A stretch of 64,000 nucleotides of DNA from Streptomyces sp. 840.1 (GTDB taxonomy: Bacteria > Actinomycetota > Actinomycetes > Streptomycetales > Streptomycetaceae), in the NCBI RefSeq assembly GCF_003751445.1, contig NZ_RJUU01000001.1, positions 4,283,001-4,347,000 on the forward strand, in the 5' to 3' direction. Position numbers and translations under genes: made by a program. Each line of letters starts with the position of its first letter. The stretch's first letter is position 1. The notes beneath the pieces are model-generated. The model searched no databases and was not told the origin of the DNA. It saw only the letters and a program-made list of their open reading frames with translations. Below, piece by piece: positions 34,514-43,369 of this stretch.

Positions 34514-34574
34514 TCCGGCCCGCCCGGAGGGTCCGCATGAGCGGGTCCGCGCTGGGGTAGGGTGACGTGCCCCG

Positions 34575-34659
34575 CACGGGGACGTAGTGAGTTCCCTCTA
34601 CGGGGACGTACCGAAATCCCCGCACGGGGACGCAGCAAAGGTTCCCGCACGGGGACGTA
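34575..34659 (+). repeat. Four tandem 24-25-bp repeats (core CACGGGGACGTA)
   Basis: Core copies at 34575-34586, 34599-34610 (TACGGGGACGTA), 34623-34634 (last bases CGCA) and 34648-34659, spaced 24, 24 and 25 bp. Each is preceded by CCC(C/T), so most units can fold as a small CCCC/GGGG hairpin. They lie 125-210 bp upstream of the methyltransferase start. Operator array, phased-structure leader or coding repeat are all possible. Confidence 0.85.
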
Positions 34660-34783
34660 CCGGAGGAGGTGGGACCCATCACCGCTGTATCAGGCTGGGT
34701 GCTCGCCCCTCGTCAACGCGTGGTCGACCGGACATAACCGGCCGCGGAGCACCCATCGGCGTTTTCCCGAAAGGCTCCGCTCC

Positions 34784-35581
34784 ATGCCGGTCCCGCTGTC
34801 ACCGCTCGACCTCTCCGCCGTCATCACCACACTCCGCACCGCCGGCTGCGTATTCGCCGAGGACGAGGCGGAGCTCATCGCCTCCACCGCCGGGGACCCC
34901 GCCGCGCTCGCCGCCATGGTGGAGCGCCGCGCCGCCGGTCTGCCCCTGGAACACGTCCTGGGCTGGGCCGAGTTCAGCGGGCTCCGGATCGCCGTGGACC
35001 CCGGGGTCTTCGTCCCCCGTCGCCGCACCGAGTTCCTGATCCGCCAGGCCGTGGAACTCGCCCCGAGACCCGCCGTCGTGGTCGACCTCTGCTGCGGCAC
35101 GGGCGCGCTCGGCGCCGCGCTCGCCGCAGCTCTGGAGGACGTCGAACTCCACGCCTCCGACGTCGAACCCGCCGCCGTGCGCTGCGCCCGGCGCAACGTC
35201 GGCGAGCTGGGCCGGGTCTACGAGGGCGACCTCTTCGCACCGCTGCCCGGCTCGCTGCGCGGGCGCGTCGACGTACTGCTCGCCAACGTGCCGTACGTAC
35301 CGAGCGGGGACGTCGCCCTGCTCCCCGCGGAGGCGCGCGTGCACGAGCCGCTGGTGGCGCTCGACGGCGGCGGCGACGGCCTCGACGTCATGCGGCGGGT
35401 GGCCGCCGAGGCGCCGAGGTGGCTGGCGCCCGGCGGCAGCCTGCTCGTCGAGGCGAGCGAACGGCAGGCCGCCCTCGCTGAGGAGACCCTCGGCGGCAGC
35501 GGGCTGATCCCGCGGGTGGTCAGCTGCGACGAGCTGTACGCCACCGTCGTGATCGGGACCATGCCCGCCCGACCCCGGTAG
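34784..35581 (+). CDS. PrmC/HemK-related putative protein-(glutamine-N5) methyltransferase
   Basis: 265 residues from ATG 34784. N-terminal PrmC-like helical domain (LEHVLGWAEFSGLRIAVDPGVFVPRRRTEFL), then a Rossmann SAM-binding core with motif I VVDLCCGTGALGAAL. The usual N-P-P-Y catalytic motif is N-V-P-Y (LLANVPYVPSGD), with Asn and Tyr kept. This substitution matches the actinobacterial 'PrmC-related' subfamily whose substrate is unknown, distinct from the release-factor enzyme. The open frame extends upstream through the tandem repeats but lacks domain support there. Confidence 0.85.
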   Translation: MPVPLSPLDLSAVITTLRTAGCVFAEDEAELIASTAGDPAALAAMVERRAAGLPLEHVLGWAEFSGLRIAVDPGVFVPRRRTEFLIRQAVELAPRPAVVVDLCCGTGALGAALAAALEDVELHASDVEPAAVRCARRNVGELGRVYEGDLFAPLPGSLRGRVDVLLANVPYVPSGDVALLPAEARVHEPLVALDGGGDGLDVMRRVAAEAPRWLAPGGSLLVEASERQAALAEETLGGSGLIPRVVSCDELYATVVIGTMPARPR

Positions 35582-35598
35582 CAGAGCCCCCCGACGGC

Positions 35599-36114
35599 TC
35601 AGGCGAAACGCCACCGGGTCTGGCTGAACCGCTCGCCCTTGCCGAAGCCGAAGACCGTGCGCGGAGGGACCGCGAACACCTCGGCCCGGTTGCCCTGGGA
35701 GCCCACGAACATGCCGTCCGCGACATCGAAGTGCCAGAACTCCCCGTACTTCGCCTCCCAGGCCTGGGCGAGAGCGGTCAGCAGGGCCGTGTCCGTCACC
35801 CGGTCCGCCCTGCCCTCCACCACCACGTCGAAGCCCTCGGTCCAGGCGTTGTTGCCGGTCGTGAGGACCACTTCGGGGTTGGCCGCCAGATTGCGGCCCT
35901 TGCGTTCCTCGGCGCCGGTGGAGAAGTACAGCGCACCCTGCCACCAGACCCCGATCAGCGGTGTGACGTGCGGGCGGCCGTCGGGGCGGACCGTCGTCAG
36001 CCAGTACAGCTCGGCGCCGGACAGCAGCTCCCGCGCGTCGGCCCAGCGGGCGGGCTCGGCGCCGGAGCTGCTGTAGCGGGGATCCAGCTCGGCGTGCGGT
36101 TCGGCTGCGGACAT
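35599..36114 (-). CDS. Pyridoxamine-5'-phosphate-oxidase-family flavin/F420 split-barrel protein
   Basis: 171 residues. Starts with an acidic tail, then the split-barrel core: ELYWLTTVRPDGRPHVTPLIGVWW, ALYFSTGAEERKGRNLAANPEVVLTTG and VVVEGRADRVTD. The R-K-G-R-N-L segment after the second strand is a flavin/F420 phosphate-contact pattern. C-terminal FGKGERFSQTRWRF is typical of the streptomycete subfamily. Reaction unknown; FMN- or F420-dependent reductase is likely. Convergent with the methyltransferase gene, 17 bp apart. Confidence 0.85.
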   Translation of the reverse strand: MSAAEPHAELDPRYSSSGAEPARWADARELLSGAELYWLTTVRPDGRPHVTPLIGVWWQGALYFSTGAEERKGRNLAANPEVVLTTGNNAWTEGFDVVVEGRADRVTDTALLTALAQAWEAKYGEFWHFDVADGMFVGSQGNRAEVFAVPPRTVFGFGKGERFSQTRWRFA

Positions 36115-36420
36115 GATCGGGCCTCCAGGAGAGCGCTGAACGGGACGTGCCGGTGAAGTACAGACTGTGCGACGGCCCCGTACTCATCGGTGCGGGACCA
36201 GGGCCCGTCAGGCGAATCATGGCCGGGGTCACGGTGTCTGGCACGGCACGGCACCTCGCCGCGTTGCCGAAACATCCGAATCGCTCCGCGATGAGGACAT
36301 TTCGGCGCCTTGCGATGCACCGCACCAGACACCGCGCCCTTCCCGGCCCTGATCCGCCGGACAGGCCCTAGGCTCGTCATGCTGGAACGTGATCGGGCGG
36401 CGAGCAGGAGAGAGCGCGGA
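36115..36420. other. Divergent intergenic region between split-barrel gene and glnE
   Basis: 306 bp with no gene I can support. It must hold both promoters. An AT-richer patch at 36262-36310 (AAACATCCGAATCGC...GAGGACATTTCGG) is the only compositional signal. A ribosome site GGAGAGAG lies just before glnE. No clear GlnR box or strong hairpin seen. Confidence 0.5.
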
Positions 36421-39417
36421 ATGACGACGTTGCCGGGGCGCAGGAGCAGTACGTTCACCCGATTGCTGCGGCACGGATTCACCGACCCGTCCGCCGCCGA
36501 ACGGCTGCTCGACCTGCCGGACCTCTCCTCCGTACGCTCCGACCCCGTCCTCCTCGAAGCGCTCGGCGCCACCGCCGACCCCGATCTCGCGCTGCGCGGC
36601 GTCGTACGGCTCGTGGAGGCCGAGGAGGAGGACGAGCGGCAGATCCTGCTGGACACCCTCGTCACCGCCAAGCCGCTGCGGGACCGGCTGCTCGGGGTGC
36701 TCGGGGCGTCCGAGGCGCTCGGTGACCACCTGGCCCGCCACCCGCGCGACTGGCAGGCACTCGTCACGTACGAGGCCACCGATCTGCATCCCGGGGTGGC
36801 CGAGTTCGAGCACGAGCTGGCCGGGGCCGACGACCAGGACGCCCTGCGTGTCGCCTACCGCCGGTGCCTGCTGTCGATAGCGGCCCGGGACGTGTGCGGT
36901 ACGACGGACGTGGCCCAGACCGCCGCCGAGCTCGCCGACCTGGCCACGGCCACCCTGCGGGCCGCGCTCGCCATCGCCCGTACGGCGGCGCCCGAGGACG
37001 CCGCGCAGTGCCGCCTCGCCGTCATCGCGATGGGCAAGTGCGGCGGCCACGAACTGAACTACGTCTCCGACGTCGACGTCATCTTCGTGGCGGAACCCGC
37101 CGACGGCGCCGAGGAGAGCGCCGCGATCCCCGCCGCCACCCGGCTGGCCGCACACATGATGCGGATCTGCTCCGACACGACCGTCGAGGGCACCATCTGG
37201 CCCGTCGACGCCAACCTCCGCCCGGAGGGGCGCAACGGGCCCCTGGTGCGCACCCTGTCCTCGCACCTCGCCTACTACCAGCGCTGGGCCAAGACCTGGG
37301 AGTTCCAGGCGCTCCTCAAGGCCCGGCCGGTGGCCGGTGACCCCGCGCTGGGCGCCGAGTACGTCGAGGCCGTCTCGCCGCTCGTCTGGCAGGCCGCCGA
37401 CCGCGAGAACTTCGTCCCCGACGTGCAGAAGATGCGCCGCCGCGTCATCGACACGATCCCCGTCGACCGGGTCGACCGCGAGATCAAGCTCGGGCCCGGC
37501 GGACTGCGGGACGTCGAGTTCGCCGTACAGCTGCTCCAGCTCGTGCACGGCCGCAACGACGCCGCCCTGCGCAGCGGCTCCACCCTGGAGGCCCTGGGCG
37601 CGCTCGCCCGGGGCGGCTATGTGGGCCGGGTGGACGCCGCACAGCTGGACGACGCCTACCGCTTCCTGCGCACGATGGAGCACCGCATCCAGCTCTACCG
37701 GCTGCGCCGCACCCACCTCGTGCCGGAGGACGAACCGGACCTGCGGCGCCTCGCCCGCTCCCTCGGCATGCGCACCGACCCCGTCACCGAGCTCAACCAG
37801 GCCTGGAAGCGGCACGCCTCCGTGGTGCGCCGACTGCACGAGAAGCTGTTCTACCGGCCGCTGCTCGACGCCGTCGCCCAGCTCGCCCCCGGCGAGTCCC
37901 GGCTCAGCACGAAGGCCGCCGCGCACCGGCTCGAAGCCCTCGGCTACGAGGACCCGGCGGCCGCGCTGCGGCATCTGGAGGCGCTGTCGTCCGGGGTCTC
38001 GCGCAAGGCCGCCATCCAGCGCACCCTGCTGCCGGTGCTGCTCGGCTGGTTCGCGGACTCCGCCGACCCGGACGCCGGACTGCTCGGGTTCCGCAAGGTG
38101 TCCGACGCGCTGGGCAAGACCCCGTGGTACCTGCGCCTCCTGCGCGACGAGGGCGCGGCGGCGGAGAACCTCGCCCGGGTCCTGTCGGCCGGCCGGCTCG
38201 CCCCGGACCTGCTGCTGCGCGCCCCGGAGGCGGTGGCGATCCTCGGCGACCCGCAGGGGCTCAAGCCACGCGGCAGGGACGCCCTGGAGCAGGAGGTGCT
38301 GGCCGCGGTCGGGCGCTCGGAGGGCGCCGAATCGGCGGTGGCGGTGGTGCGCGGCGTGCGGCGGCGCGAACTGTTCCGGACCACGTCCGCCGACCTCATC
38401 GGCTCCTACGGCACCGAGGACAGCCCTGCGGAAGAGGACCCGGGCGCGCTCGTCGACCGCGTCGGCACCGCGGTCACCGACCTCAACGCCGTCACCATCG
38501 CCGGAGCGCTGCGCGCCGCCGTACGCGCCGAGTGGGGCGACACGCTCCCCACCCGGTTCGCGGTCATCGGCATGGGCCGCTTCGGCGGACAGGAGCTCGC
38601 CTACGGCTCCGACGCGGACGTCCTGTTCGTCCACGCGCCGCGCGAGGGCGTCGACGAGCAGGAGGCGGCCCGTGCCGCGAACCGGGTGGTGGCCGAGATG
38701 CGCAGGCTGCTCCAGCTGCCGACCGCGGACCCGCCGCTGCTCATCGACGCCGATCTGCGCCCCGAGGGCAAGAGCGGGCCCCTGGTCCGCACCCTGAAGT
38801 CGTACGAGGCGTACTACCGGCGCTGGTCGCTGGTCTGGGAGAGCCAGGCACTGCTGCGCGCCCAGCCGATGGCCGGCGACGCGGACCTGGGCAGCGACTT
38901 CATCGAGCTGATCGATCCGCTGCGCTATCCGGCGGAGGGGCTGGGGGAGGACGCCGTCCGCGAGATCCGGCGGCTGAAGGCGCGCATGGAGTCCGAGCGG
39001 CTGCCGCGCGGGGCGGACCCGACGCTCCACACCAAGCTGGGCCGGGGCGGGCTGAGCGACGTCGAGTGGACGGTCCAGCTGATGCAGATGCAGCACGGCT
39101 GGGAGGTGCCGGGGCTGCGGACCACCCGGACCCGCGAGGCGCTGGCGGCGGCCTGTGCGGCGGAGCTGATCTCCGCCGAGGACGCCCAGACGCTGGACGA
39201 GGCGTGGGTGCTGGCCACCCGGGTCCGCAACGCGGTGATGCTGGTGCGGGGGAGGCCGGGCGACACCTTCCCGTCCGGGCCCCGGGAGCTGACGGCGGTG
39301 GGGCGGTACCTGGGGTACGAGCCAGGACACGTCGGCGACATGCTGGACGACTACCGGCGGATCACCCGGCGCGCGCGGGCGGTGGTGGACGAGCTGTTCT
39401 ACGGGGCGGCGGTGTGA
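36421..39417 (+). CDS. glnE: Bifunctional glutamine synthetase adenylyltransferase/deadenylyltransferase
   Basis: 998 residues, full length. Two nucleotidyltransferase domains, each followed by a GlnE-type helical domain: N-terminal (deadenylylating) AIGKCGG-type site reading MGKCGGHELNYVSDVDVIFV, C-terminal (adenylylating) MGRFGGQELAYGSDADVLFV, with the D-x-D metal motif in both. RPEGRNGPLVRTL and RPEGKSGPLVRTL recur after each. It adds or removes AMP on GlnA's tyrosine in response to nitrogen signals from GlnD/PII. ATG 36421. The adjacent glnA2 lacks the target Tyr, so the substrate GlnA is elsewhere. Confidence 0.96.
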   Translation: MTTLPGRRSSTFTRLLRHGFTDPSAAERLLDLPDLSSVRSDPVLLEALGATADPDLALRGVVRLVEAEEEDERQILLDTLVTAKPLRDRLLGVLGASEALGDHLARHPRDWQALVTYEATDLHPGVAEFEHELAGADDQDALRVAYRRCLLSIAARDVCGTTDVAQTAAELADLATATLRAALAIARTAAPEDAAQCRLAVIAMGKCGGHELNYVSDVDVIFVAEPADGAEESAAIPAATRLAAHMMRICSDTTVEGTIWPVDANLRPEGRNGPLVRTLSSHLAYYQRWAKTWEFQALLKARPVAGDPALGAEYVEAVSPLVWQAADRENFVPDVQKMRRRVIDTIPVDRVDREIKLGPGGLRDVEFAVQLLQLVHGRNDAALRSGSTLEALGALARGGYVGRVDAAQLDDAYRFLRTMEHRIQLYRLRRTHLVPEDEPDLRRLARSLGMRTDPVTELNQAWKRHASVVRRLHEKLFYRPLLDAVAQLAPGESRLSTKAAAHRLEALGYEDPAAALRHLEALSSGVSRKAAIQRTLLPVLLGWFADSADPDAGLLGFRKVSDALGKTPWYLRLLRDEGAAAENLARVLSAGRLAPDLLLRAPEAVAILGDPQGLKPRGRDALEQEVLAAVGRSEGAESAVAVVRGVRRRELFRTTSADLIGSYGTEDSPAEEDPGALVDRVGTAVTDLNAVTIAGALRAAVRAEWGDTLPTRFAVIGMGRFGGQELAYGSDADVLFVHAPREGVDEQEAARAANRVVAEMRRLLQLPTADPPLLIDADLRPEGKSGPLVRTLKSYEAYYRRWSLVWESQALLRAQPMAGDADLGSDFIELIDPLRYPAEGLGEDAVREIRRLKARMESERLPRGADPTLHTKLGRGGLSDVEWTVQLMQMQHGWEVPGLRTTRTREALAAACAAELISAEDAQTLDEAWVLATRVRNAVMLVRGRPGDTFPSGPRELTAVGRYLGYEPGHVGDMLDDYRRITRRARAVVDELFYGAAV

Positions 39418-39452
39418 GGCGTGGCGCCGGTGCGGTGCCGGATGCCGTCGCG

Positions 39453-39485
39453 GCGGGGTTTCCGGGGCTCCGCGCCGGACCCCGC
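39453..39485. terminator. Imperfect bidirectional terminator after glnE
   Basis: GCGGGGT (39453-39459) pairs with ACCCCGC (39479-39485), and inner TCCGG with CCGGA, between convergent genes. Confidence 0.4.
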
Positions 39486-39524
39486 TTCTCAGTCGCGGCG
39501 GGGGCCTGACGTCGCCCCGGTCCG

Positions 39525-40481
39525 TCAGTTCCGGCCCACCGCGGCCTTCGCCCGGTGCACCGAGAGCGCGGACAGGCGTGGGCGCCGGGCCGTCTTCCGG
39601 GGGATCTGCCTCGGCAGATGGTGCGGGAGCGCTCCGTACCAGGCGTACGACACCGCGTAGCCGAAGGCCAGGCAGGCCATGCCGCCCACCGCGTCCAGCC
39701 AGAAGTGGTTCGCGGTCGACACGATCACGATCAGCGTGACCGCCGGGTAGAGCAGGCCCAGGATCTTCGCCCAGGGCGCGGAGGCCAGGGCGAAGACGGT
39801 CAGGCCGCACCACAGTGACCAGCCGATGTGCATCGACGGCATCGCCGCGTACTGGTTCGACATTTCCTTGAAGTTGCCCGAGGCCATCGAACCCCAGGTC
39901 TGGTGGACCATGACCGTGTCGATGAACTTGCTGCCGTTCATCAGGCGGGGTGGTGCCAGCGGGAAGAGGTAGTAGCCGGCCAGCGCGGCCGCCGTGGTCG
40001 CGAACAGGGTCAGACGGGCCGCCGCGTAGCGTCCTGGGTGGCGGCGGAACAGCCACACGAGCACACCGATGGTGACGACGAAGTGCAGTGTCGCGTAGTA
40101 GTAGTTCATCGACACGATCAGCCATGTCACGGAGTTGACCGCGTGGTTGACCGACTGTTCGACGGCGATGCCCATGAACCGCTCGACCGACCAGATCCAG
40201 TCGGCGTTGGCCAGGGCCGCCGCCTTCTGCTCGGGGACGGCGTTCCGTACCAGCGAGTACAGCCAGTAACTGACCGCGATCAGCAGGATTTCGAACCAGA
40301 GACGTGGCCGTCTGGGGGACCGCGGGGCACGCAGCCCTGCCAGGCTGCGGTCGCGCAGTCTGCGCAGCCGGTTCACGTTGCCGGCCTGCTTCGTGTTCGC
40401 CTCGGGAGCCGCCTCGTTCACGATGGGTGACGGGGTGGCCTCCGTGCGGCCTTCCTGTGGTTTCACGCTCAATTCACCCAT
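39525..40481 (-). CDS. PAP2-superfamily membrane phosphatase/phosphotransferase
   Basis: 318 residues from ATG 40481. A cytosolic Pro/Glu/Arg-rich N terminus of about 75 residues is followed by six membrane helices. The PAP2 C2 and C3 motifs are visible: A-M-P-S-M-H-I-G-W-S-L and STANHFWLDAVGG, with the two histidines catalytic. The arrangement, with PPRLM before the C2 motif, matches the inositol-phosphoceramide-synthase-like PAP2_3 branch common in actinobacteria. Acts on lipid phosphates or phosphoinositol lipids at the outer face. Upstream neighbour is malR on the same strand, with 140 bp between. Confidence 0.87.
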   Translation of the reverse strand: MGELSVKPQEGRTEATPSPIVNEAAPEANTKQAGNVNRLRRLRDRSLAGLRAPRSPRRPRLWFEILLIAVSYWLYSLVRNAVPEQKAAALANADWIWSVERFMGIAVEQSVNHAVNSVTWLIVSMNYYYATLHFVVTIGVLVWLFRRHPGRYAAARLTLFATTAAALAGYYLFPLAPPRLMNGSKFIDTVMVHQTWGSMASGNFKEMSNQYAAMPSMHIGWSLWCGLTVFALASAPWAKILGLLYPAVTLIVIVSTANHFWLDAVGGMACLAFGYAVSYAWYGALPHHLPRQIPRKTARRPRLSALSVHRAKAAVGRN

Positions 40482-40620
40482 AGGCACAGAGTCTGCCAGA
40501 TTTGCCCCCTCCGCCTGATGATCCTCCGGTCGGAAGGTGCGTGCACGTCCTGCGGACGGCGCGAAGGGCTTGTGGGGCCCAGCCGCTCGCACGTCCTGCG
40601 GGCTGCGGGTGCGCGTGGGA

Positions 40621-41667
40621 TTATTGGACGGTCGGGGCAGGTGCCGTGTCCGGGCCGGGGCCCGCGGCCGTCGAACCGCGCACGACGAGCTCGGGCATGA
40701 AGACGAACTCGCTGTGCGGGGCGGGAGTGCCGCCGATCTCCTCCAGGAGCGTGCGCACCGCGGCCTGGCCCATCGCCGTCACCGGCTGCCGGATCGTGGT
40801 CAGCGGCGGATCGGTGAACGCTATGAGCGGCGAGTCGTCGTAACCGACCACCGAAAGATCGCGCGGTACGTCCCTGGAGAGCCTGCGAGCAGCACGGATG
40901 GCACCCAGCGCCATCATGTCGCTCGCGCACACCACCGCCGTGCAACCCCGCTCCATCAGCGCCGAGGCGGCCGCCTGGCCGCCCTCCAGCGTGTACAGGG
41001 AGTGCTGGATCAGCTCCTCCACCTCGTCCGGGGTGAGGTTCAACTGCTCCCGCATCGTGGCGTGGAAGCCCTCGATCTTGCGGACCACGGGGACGAACCG
41101 CTTGGGGCCGACGGCCAGTCCGATCCGGGTATGGCCCAGCGACACCAGATGCGTCACCGCCAGCCGCATCGCGGCCCGGTCGTCCGGTGAGATGAACGGC
41201 GCCTGCACCTTGGGCGAGAAACCGTTAACCAGTACGAAGGGGACCCCCTGGGCGCGCAGTTGCTCGTAGCGCTGCATGTCGGCCGAGGTGTCGGCGTGCA
41301 GCCCGGAGACGAAGATGATCCCCGAGACGCCGCGGTCCACCAGCATCTCGGTCAGCTCGTCCTCGGTGGAGCCACCGGGCGTCTGGGTCGCCAGTACCGG
41401 GGTGTAGCCCTGCCGGGTCAGCGCCTGCCCGATGACCTGGGCGAGCGCCGGGAAGATGGGGTTCTCCAGCTCGGGCGTGATCAGACCGACCAGACCCGCG
41501 CTGCGCCTGCGCAGCCGTACGGGCCGTTCGTAGCCCAGGACGTCGAGCGCGGCGAGGACGGATTCGCGGGTGGCAGCGGCAACCCCGGGCTTGCCGTTCA
41601 GCACACGGCTGACCGTCGCTTCGCTGACCCCCGCCTGAGTTGCGATATCGGCAAGCCGTGCGGTCAT
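40621..41667 (-). CDS. malR: LacI-family repressor of maltose utilisation
   Basis: 348 residues from ATG 41667. HTH at 4-23 (LADIATQAGVSEATVSRVLN) with the LacI hinge, then a periplasmic-binding-protein-type effector domain (SAGLVGLITPELENPIFPAL, VSGIIFVSGLHAD, DMMALGAIRAARRL). Divergent from malE across 403 bp with matching operator motifs. Known role in Streptomyces: represses malEFG and amylase genes until maltose or maltodextrin appears. Strongly similar to the LacI gene at 47095, so the two are recent paralogues. Confidence 0.93.
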   Translation of the reverse strand: MTARLADIATQAGVSEATVSRVLNGKPGVAAATRESVLAALDVLGYERPVRLRRRSAGLVGLITPELENPIFPALAQVIGQALTRQGYTPVLATQTPGGSTEDELTEMLVDRGVSGIIFVSGLHADTSADMQRYEQLRAQGVPFVLVNGFSPKVQAPFISPDDRAAMRLAVTHLVSLGHTRIGLAVGPKRFVPVVRKIEGFHATMREQLNLTPDEVEELIQHSLYTLEGGQAAASALMERGCTAVVCASDMMALGAIRAARRLSRDVPRDLSVVGYDDSPLIAFTDPPLTTIRQPVTAMGQAAVRTLLEEIGGTPAPHSEFVFMPELVVRGSTAAGPGPDTAPAPTVQ

Positions 41668-41811
41668 GGGACTGGACTGTACCGGGAGCGGGTCGGATTG
41701 CCCACCATGCGCAGGAATCGGGCCCCGGCGGCTGCGGGGTCGGCCCGGGGCGCCTCCCGTTGCTCCGGCCGTGAAGGTCTTCCGGAGGTCTTCCGAAGGG
41801 CTTCGGCAATA

Positions 41812-41831
41812 TCTTGCAAGACCTTGCGAAG
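41812..41831. promoter_or_regulatory. MalR-type operator, malR side
   Basis: TCTTGCAAGA is a perfect 10-bp palindrome (41812-41821), directly followed by CCTTGCGAAG, an imperfect second copy. LacI-family sites are palindromes of this kind with a central C-G or G-C step. Confidence 0.6.
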
Positions 41832-41922
41832 CCGGTTCGCCGGCTGCGATCAGATCGTCGCACTGCGGAATCATGGGCGGTGGCCTGCCCCTGCCAGGGT
41901 TCAGGGGCCCGCGTCAAGGGGC

Positions 41923-41952
41923 TTGACGGCAACCTTGAGGACACGCGAATGT
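41923..41952 (+). promoter_or_regulatory. Candidate malE promoter
   Basis: TTGACG (41923-41928), 18-bp spacer, GAATGT (41947-41952). The operator begins about 15 bp after the -10, at or just past the start point. Confidence 0.5.
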
Positions 41953-41966
41953 AACGATCACCGGAG

Positions 41967-41988
41967 CTTGCAGAAATCTTCCGCAAAC
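41967..41988 (+). promoter_or_regulatory. MalR-type operator, malE side (CTTGCAG)
   Basis: CTTGCAGAAATCTTCCGCAAA: CTTGC and GCAA(A) as an interrupted dyad. CTTGCAG is identical to sites in front of the alpha-amylase gene, and CTTGCAG has been reported as the MalR-linked repeat in Streptomyces mal and aml promoters. Confidence 0.6.
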
Positions 41989-42070
41989 TCTTTCGGCCTT
42001 CTTTCATCCTTGTTACGTTCACGTCGACCCGGCGCCGCGACGGAGCGGTACGGCAGTTGAAGGAGTTCAG

Positions 42071-43348
42071 ATGCGACGTGGCATAACGGCCACCGCCCTG
42101 GTCGCGGCCCTGGCGCTCGCGGCGACCGCCTGCGGCAGCGATGACGACGATTCCAACGGCACCTCCAAGAGCTCGGGCGAGCTCTCGGGCACCGTGACGT
42201 GGTGGGACACCTCCACCGCGGGCAGCGAGGACAAGGTCTTCAAGAAGATCGCCGAGGGCTTCGAGAAGGAACACCCGAAGGTCGACGTCAAGTACGTCAA
42301 CGTGCCCTTCGGTGACGCGCAGAACAAGTTCAAGAACGCCGCGCAGTCCGGCTCCGGTGCCCCCGACGTGATCCGCTCCGAGGTCGCCTGGACGCCCGAG
42401 TTCGCCGACCTCGGCTATCTCGCCCCGCTGGACGGCACCCCCGCCCTCCAGAAGGCGGACGACTTTCTGAAGCAGGCCGCCGCGTCCACCAAGTACAAGG
42501 ACAAGACGTACGCGGTGCCGCAGGTCATCGACTCCATGGGCATCTTCTACAACAAGAAGATCTTCAAGGACGCCGGCGTCGAGGTCCCCAAGACCGTCGA
42601 CGAGCTGAAGACCGTATCCAAGAAGATCAAGGACAAGACCGGCAAGACCGGTCTCTACCTGCGCGGCGACGACGCGTACTGGTTCCTGTCCTTCCTGTAC
42701 GGCGAGGGCGGCGACATGGTCGACGCCTCCAGCAAGTCCGTCACCATCGACAACCCGGCCGGCGTCAAGGCGATGAAGGTCGTCAAGGACCTCGTCGACT
42801 CCGGCGCCGCCAAGACCGACGCGACGGACGGCTGGGAGAACATGCAGTCGTCCTTCAAGGACGGCAAGGTCGCGATGATGATCAACGGCCCGTGGGCCGT
42901 CGCCGACACCTACACCGGCAAGGAGTTCAAGGACAAGGCCAACCTGGGCGTCGCCCCGGTCCCGGCCGGCTCCGCCGCACAGGGCGCCCCGCAGGGCGGC
43001 CACAACCTCGCCGTCTACGCCGGTTCCAAGAACCTCGACGCCTCCTACGCCTTCGTCGACTACATGACCTCCGTCAAGACCCAGGCCCAGGTCACCAAGG
43101 AGCTCAACCTGCTGCCGACCCGCACCTCGGCCTACGCGCAGGAGAGCGTCGTCGACAACGAGATCGTCGGCTTCTTCAAGCCCGTCGTCGAGAGCGCCGT
43201 CGAGCGCCCGTGGATCCCGGAGACCGGCAGCCTCTTCGCTCCGCTCGTCACCGAGTACACGAAGGTCCTCACCGGACAGACCTCCCCGGAGAAGGCCGTC
43301 AAGACGACCGGCGACTCCTACCGCAAGCTCCTCAAGGGCTGGAAGTAA
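42071..43348 (+). CDS. malE: Maltose/maltodextrin ABC transporter substrate-binding lipoprotein
   Basis: 425 residues from ATG 42071. Lipobox ALAATAC with acyl Cys21. Family 1 solute-binding protein: GTVTWWDTSTAGSE opening, VIRSEVAWTPEFADLGYL, YAVPQVIDSMGIFYN, DAYWFLSFLYGEGG, MMINGPWAV and the C-terminal PEKAVK...YRKLLKG. Binds maltose and maltodextrins outside the cell. First gene of malEFG, induced through MalR. No ATPase gene is linked; in streptomycetes the shared MsiK ATPase, encoded elsewhere, powers such systems. Confidence 0.93.
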   Translation: MRRGITATALVAALALAATACGSDDDDSNGTSKSSGELSGTVTWWDTSTAGSEDKVFKKIAEGFEKEHPKVDVKYVNVPFGDAQNKFKNAAQSGSGAPDVIRSEVAWTPEFADLGYLAPLDGTPALQKADDFLKQAAASTKYKDKTYAVPQVIDSMGIFYNKKIFKDAGVEVPKTVDELKTVSKKIKDKTGKTGLYLRGDDAYWFLSFLYGEGGDMVDASSKSVTIDNPAGVKAMKVVKDLVDSGAAKTDATDGWENMQSSFKDGKVAMMINGPWAVADTYTGKEFKDKANLGVAPVPAGSAAQGAPQGGHNLAVYAGSKNLDASYAFVDYMTSVKTQAQVTKELNLLPTRTSAYAQESVVDNEIVGFFKPVVESAVERPWIPETGSLFAPLVTEYTKVLTGQTSPEKAVKTTGDSYRKLLKGWK

Positions 43349-43369
43349 CCCAGGAAGGCAGGCCGGCTG

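Larger units (their letters stand above)
41668..42070. other. malR-malE divergent control region
   Basis: 403 bp without a gene. It contains two CTTGC-type operators (listed separately), a candidate malE promoter, and an AT-rich stretch at 41950-42030. Repeats of TTCCG(G/A)AGG and GTCTTCCG at 41776-41800 form an additional direct repeat (GGTCTTCCGGA / GGTCTTCCGAA). Confidence 0.75.

Noticed and set aside
34562..34783. N-terminal extension of the methyltransferase through the tandem repeats
   Set aside because: No ribosome site or family support; PrmC-type domain begins at ATG 34784. Kept as a finding because the frame stays open.
36229..40125. Long minus-strand open frame opposite glnE
   Set aside because: Same artefact; glnE has complete domains on the plus strand.
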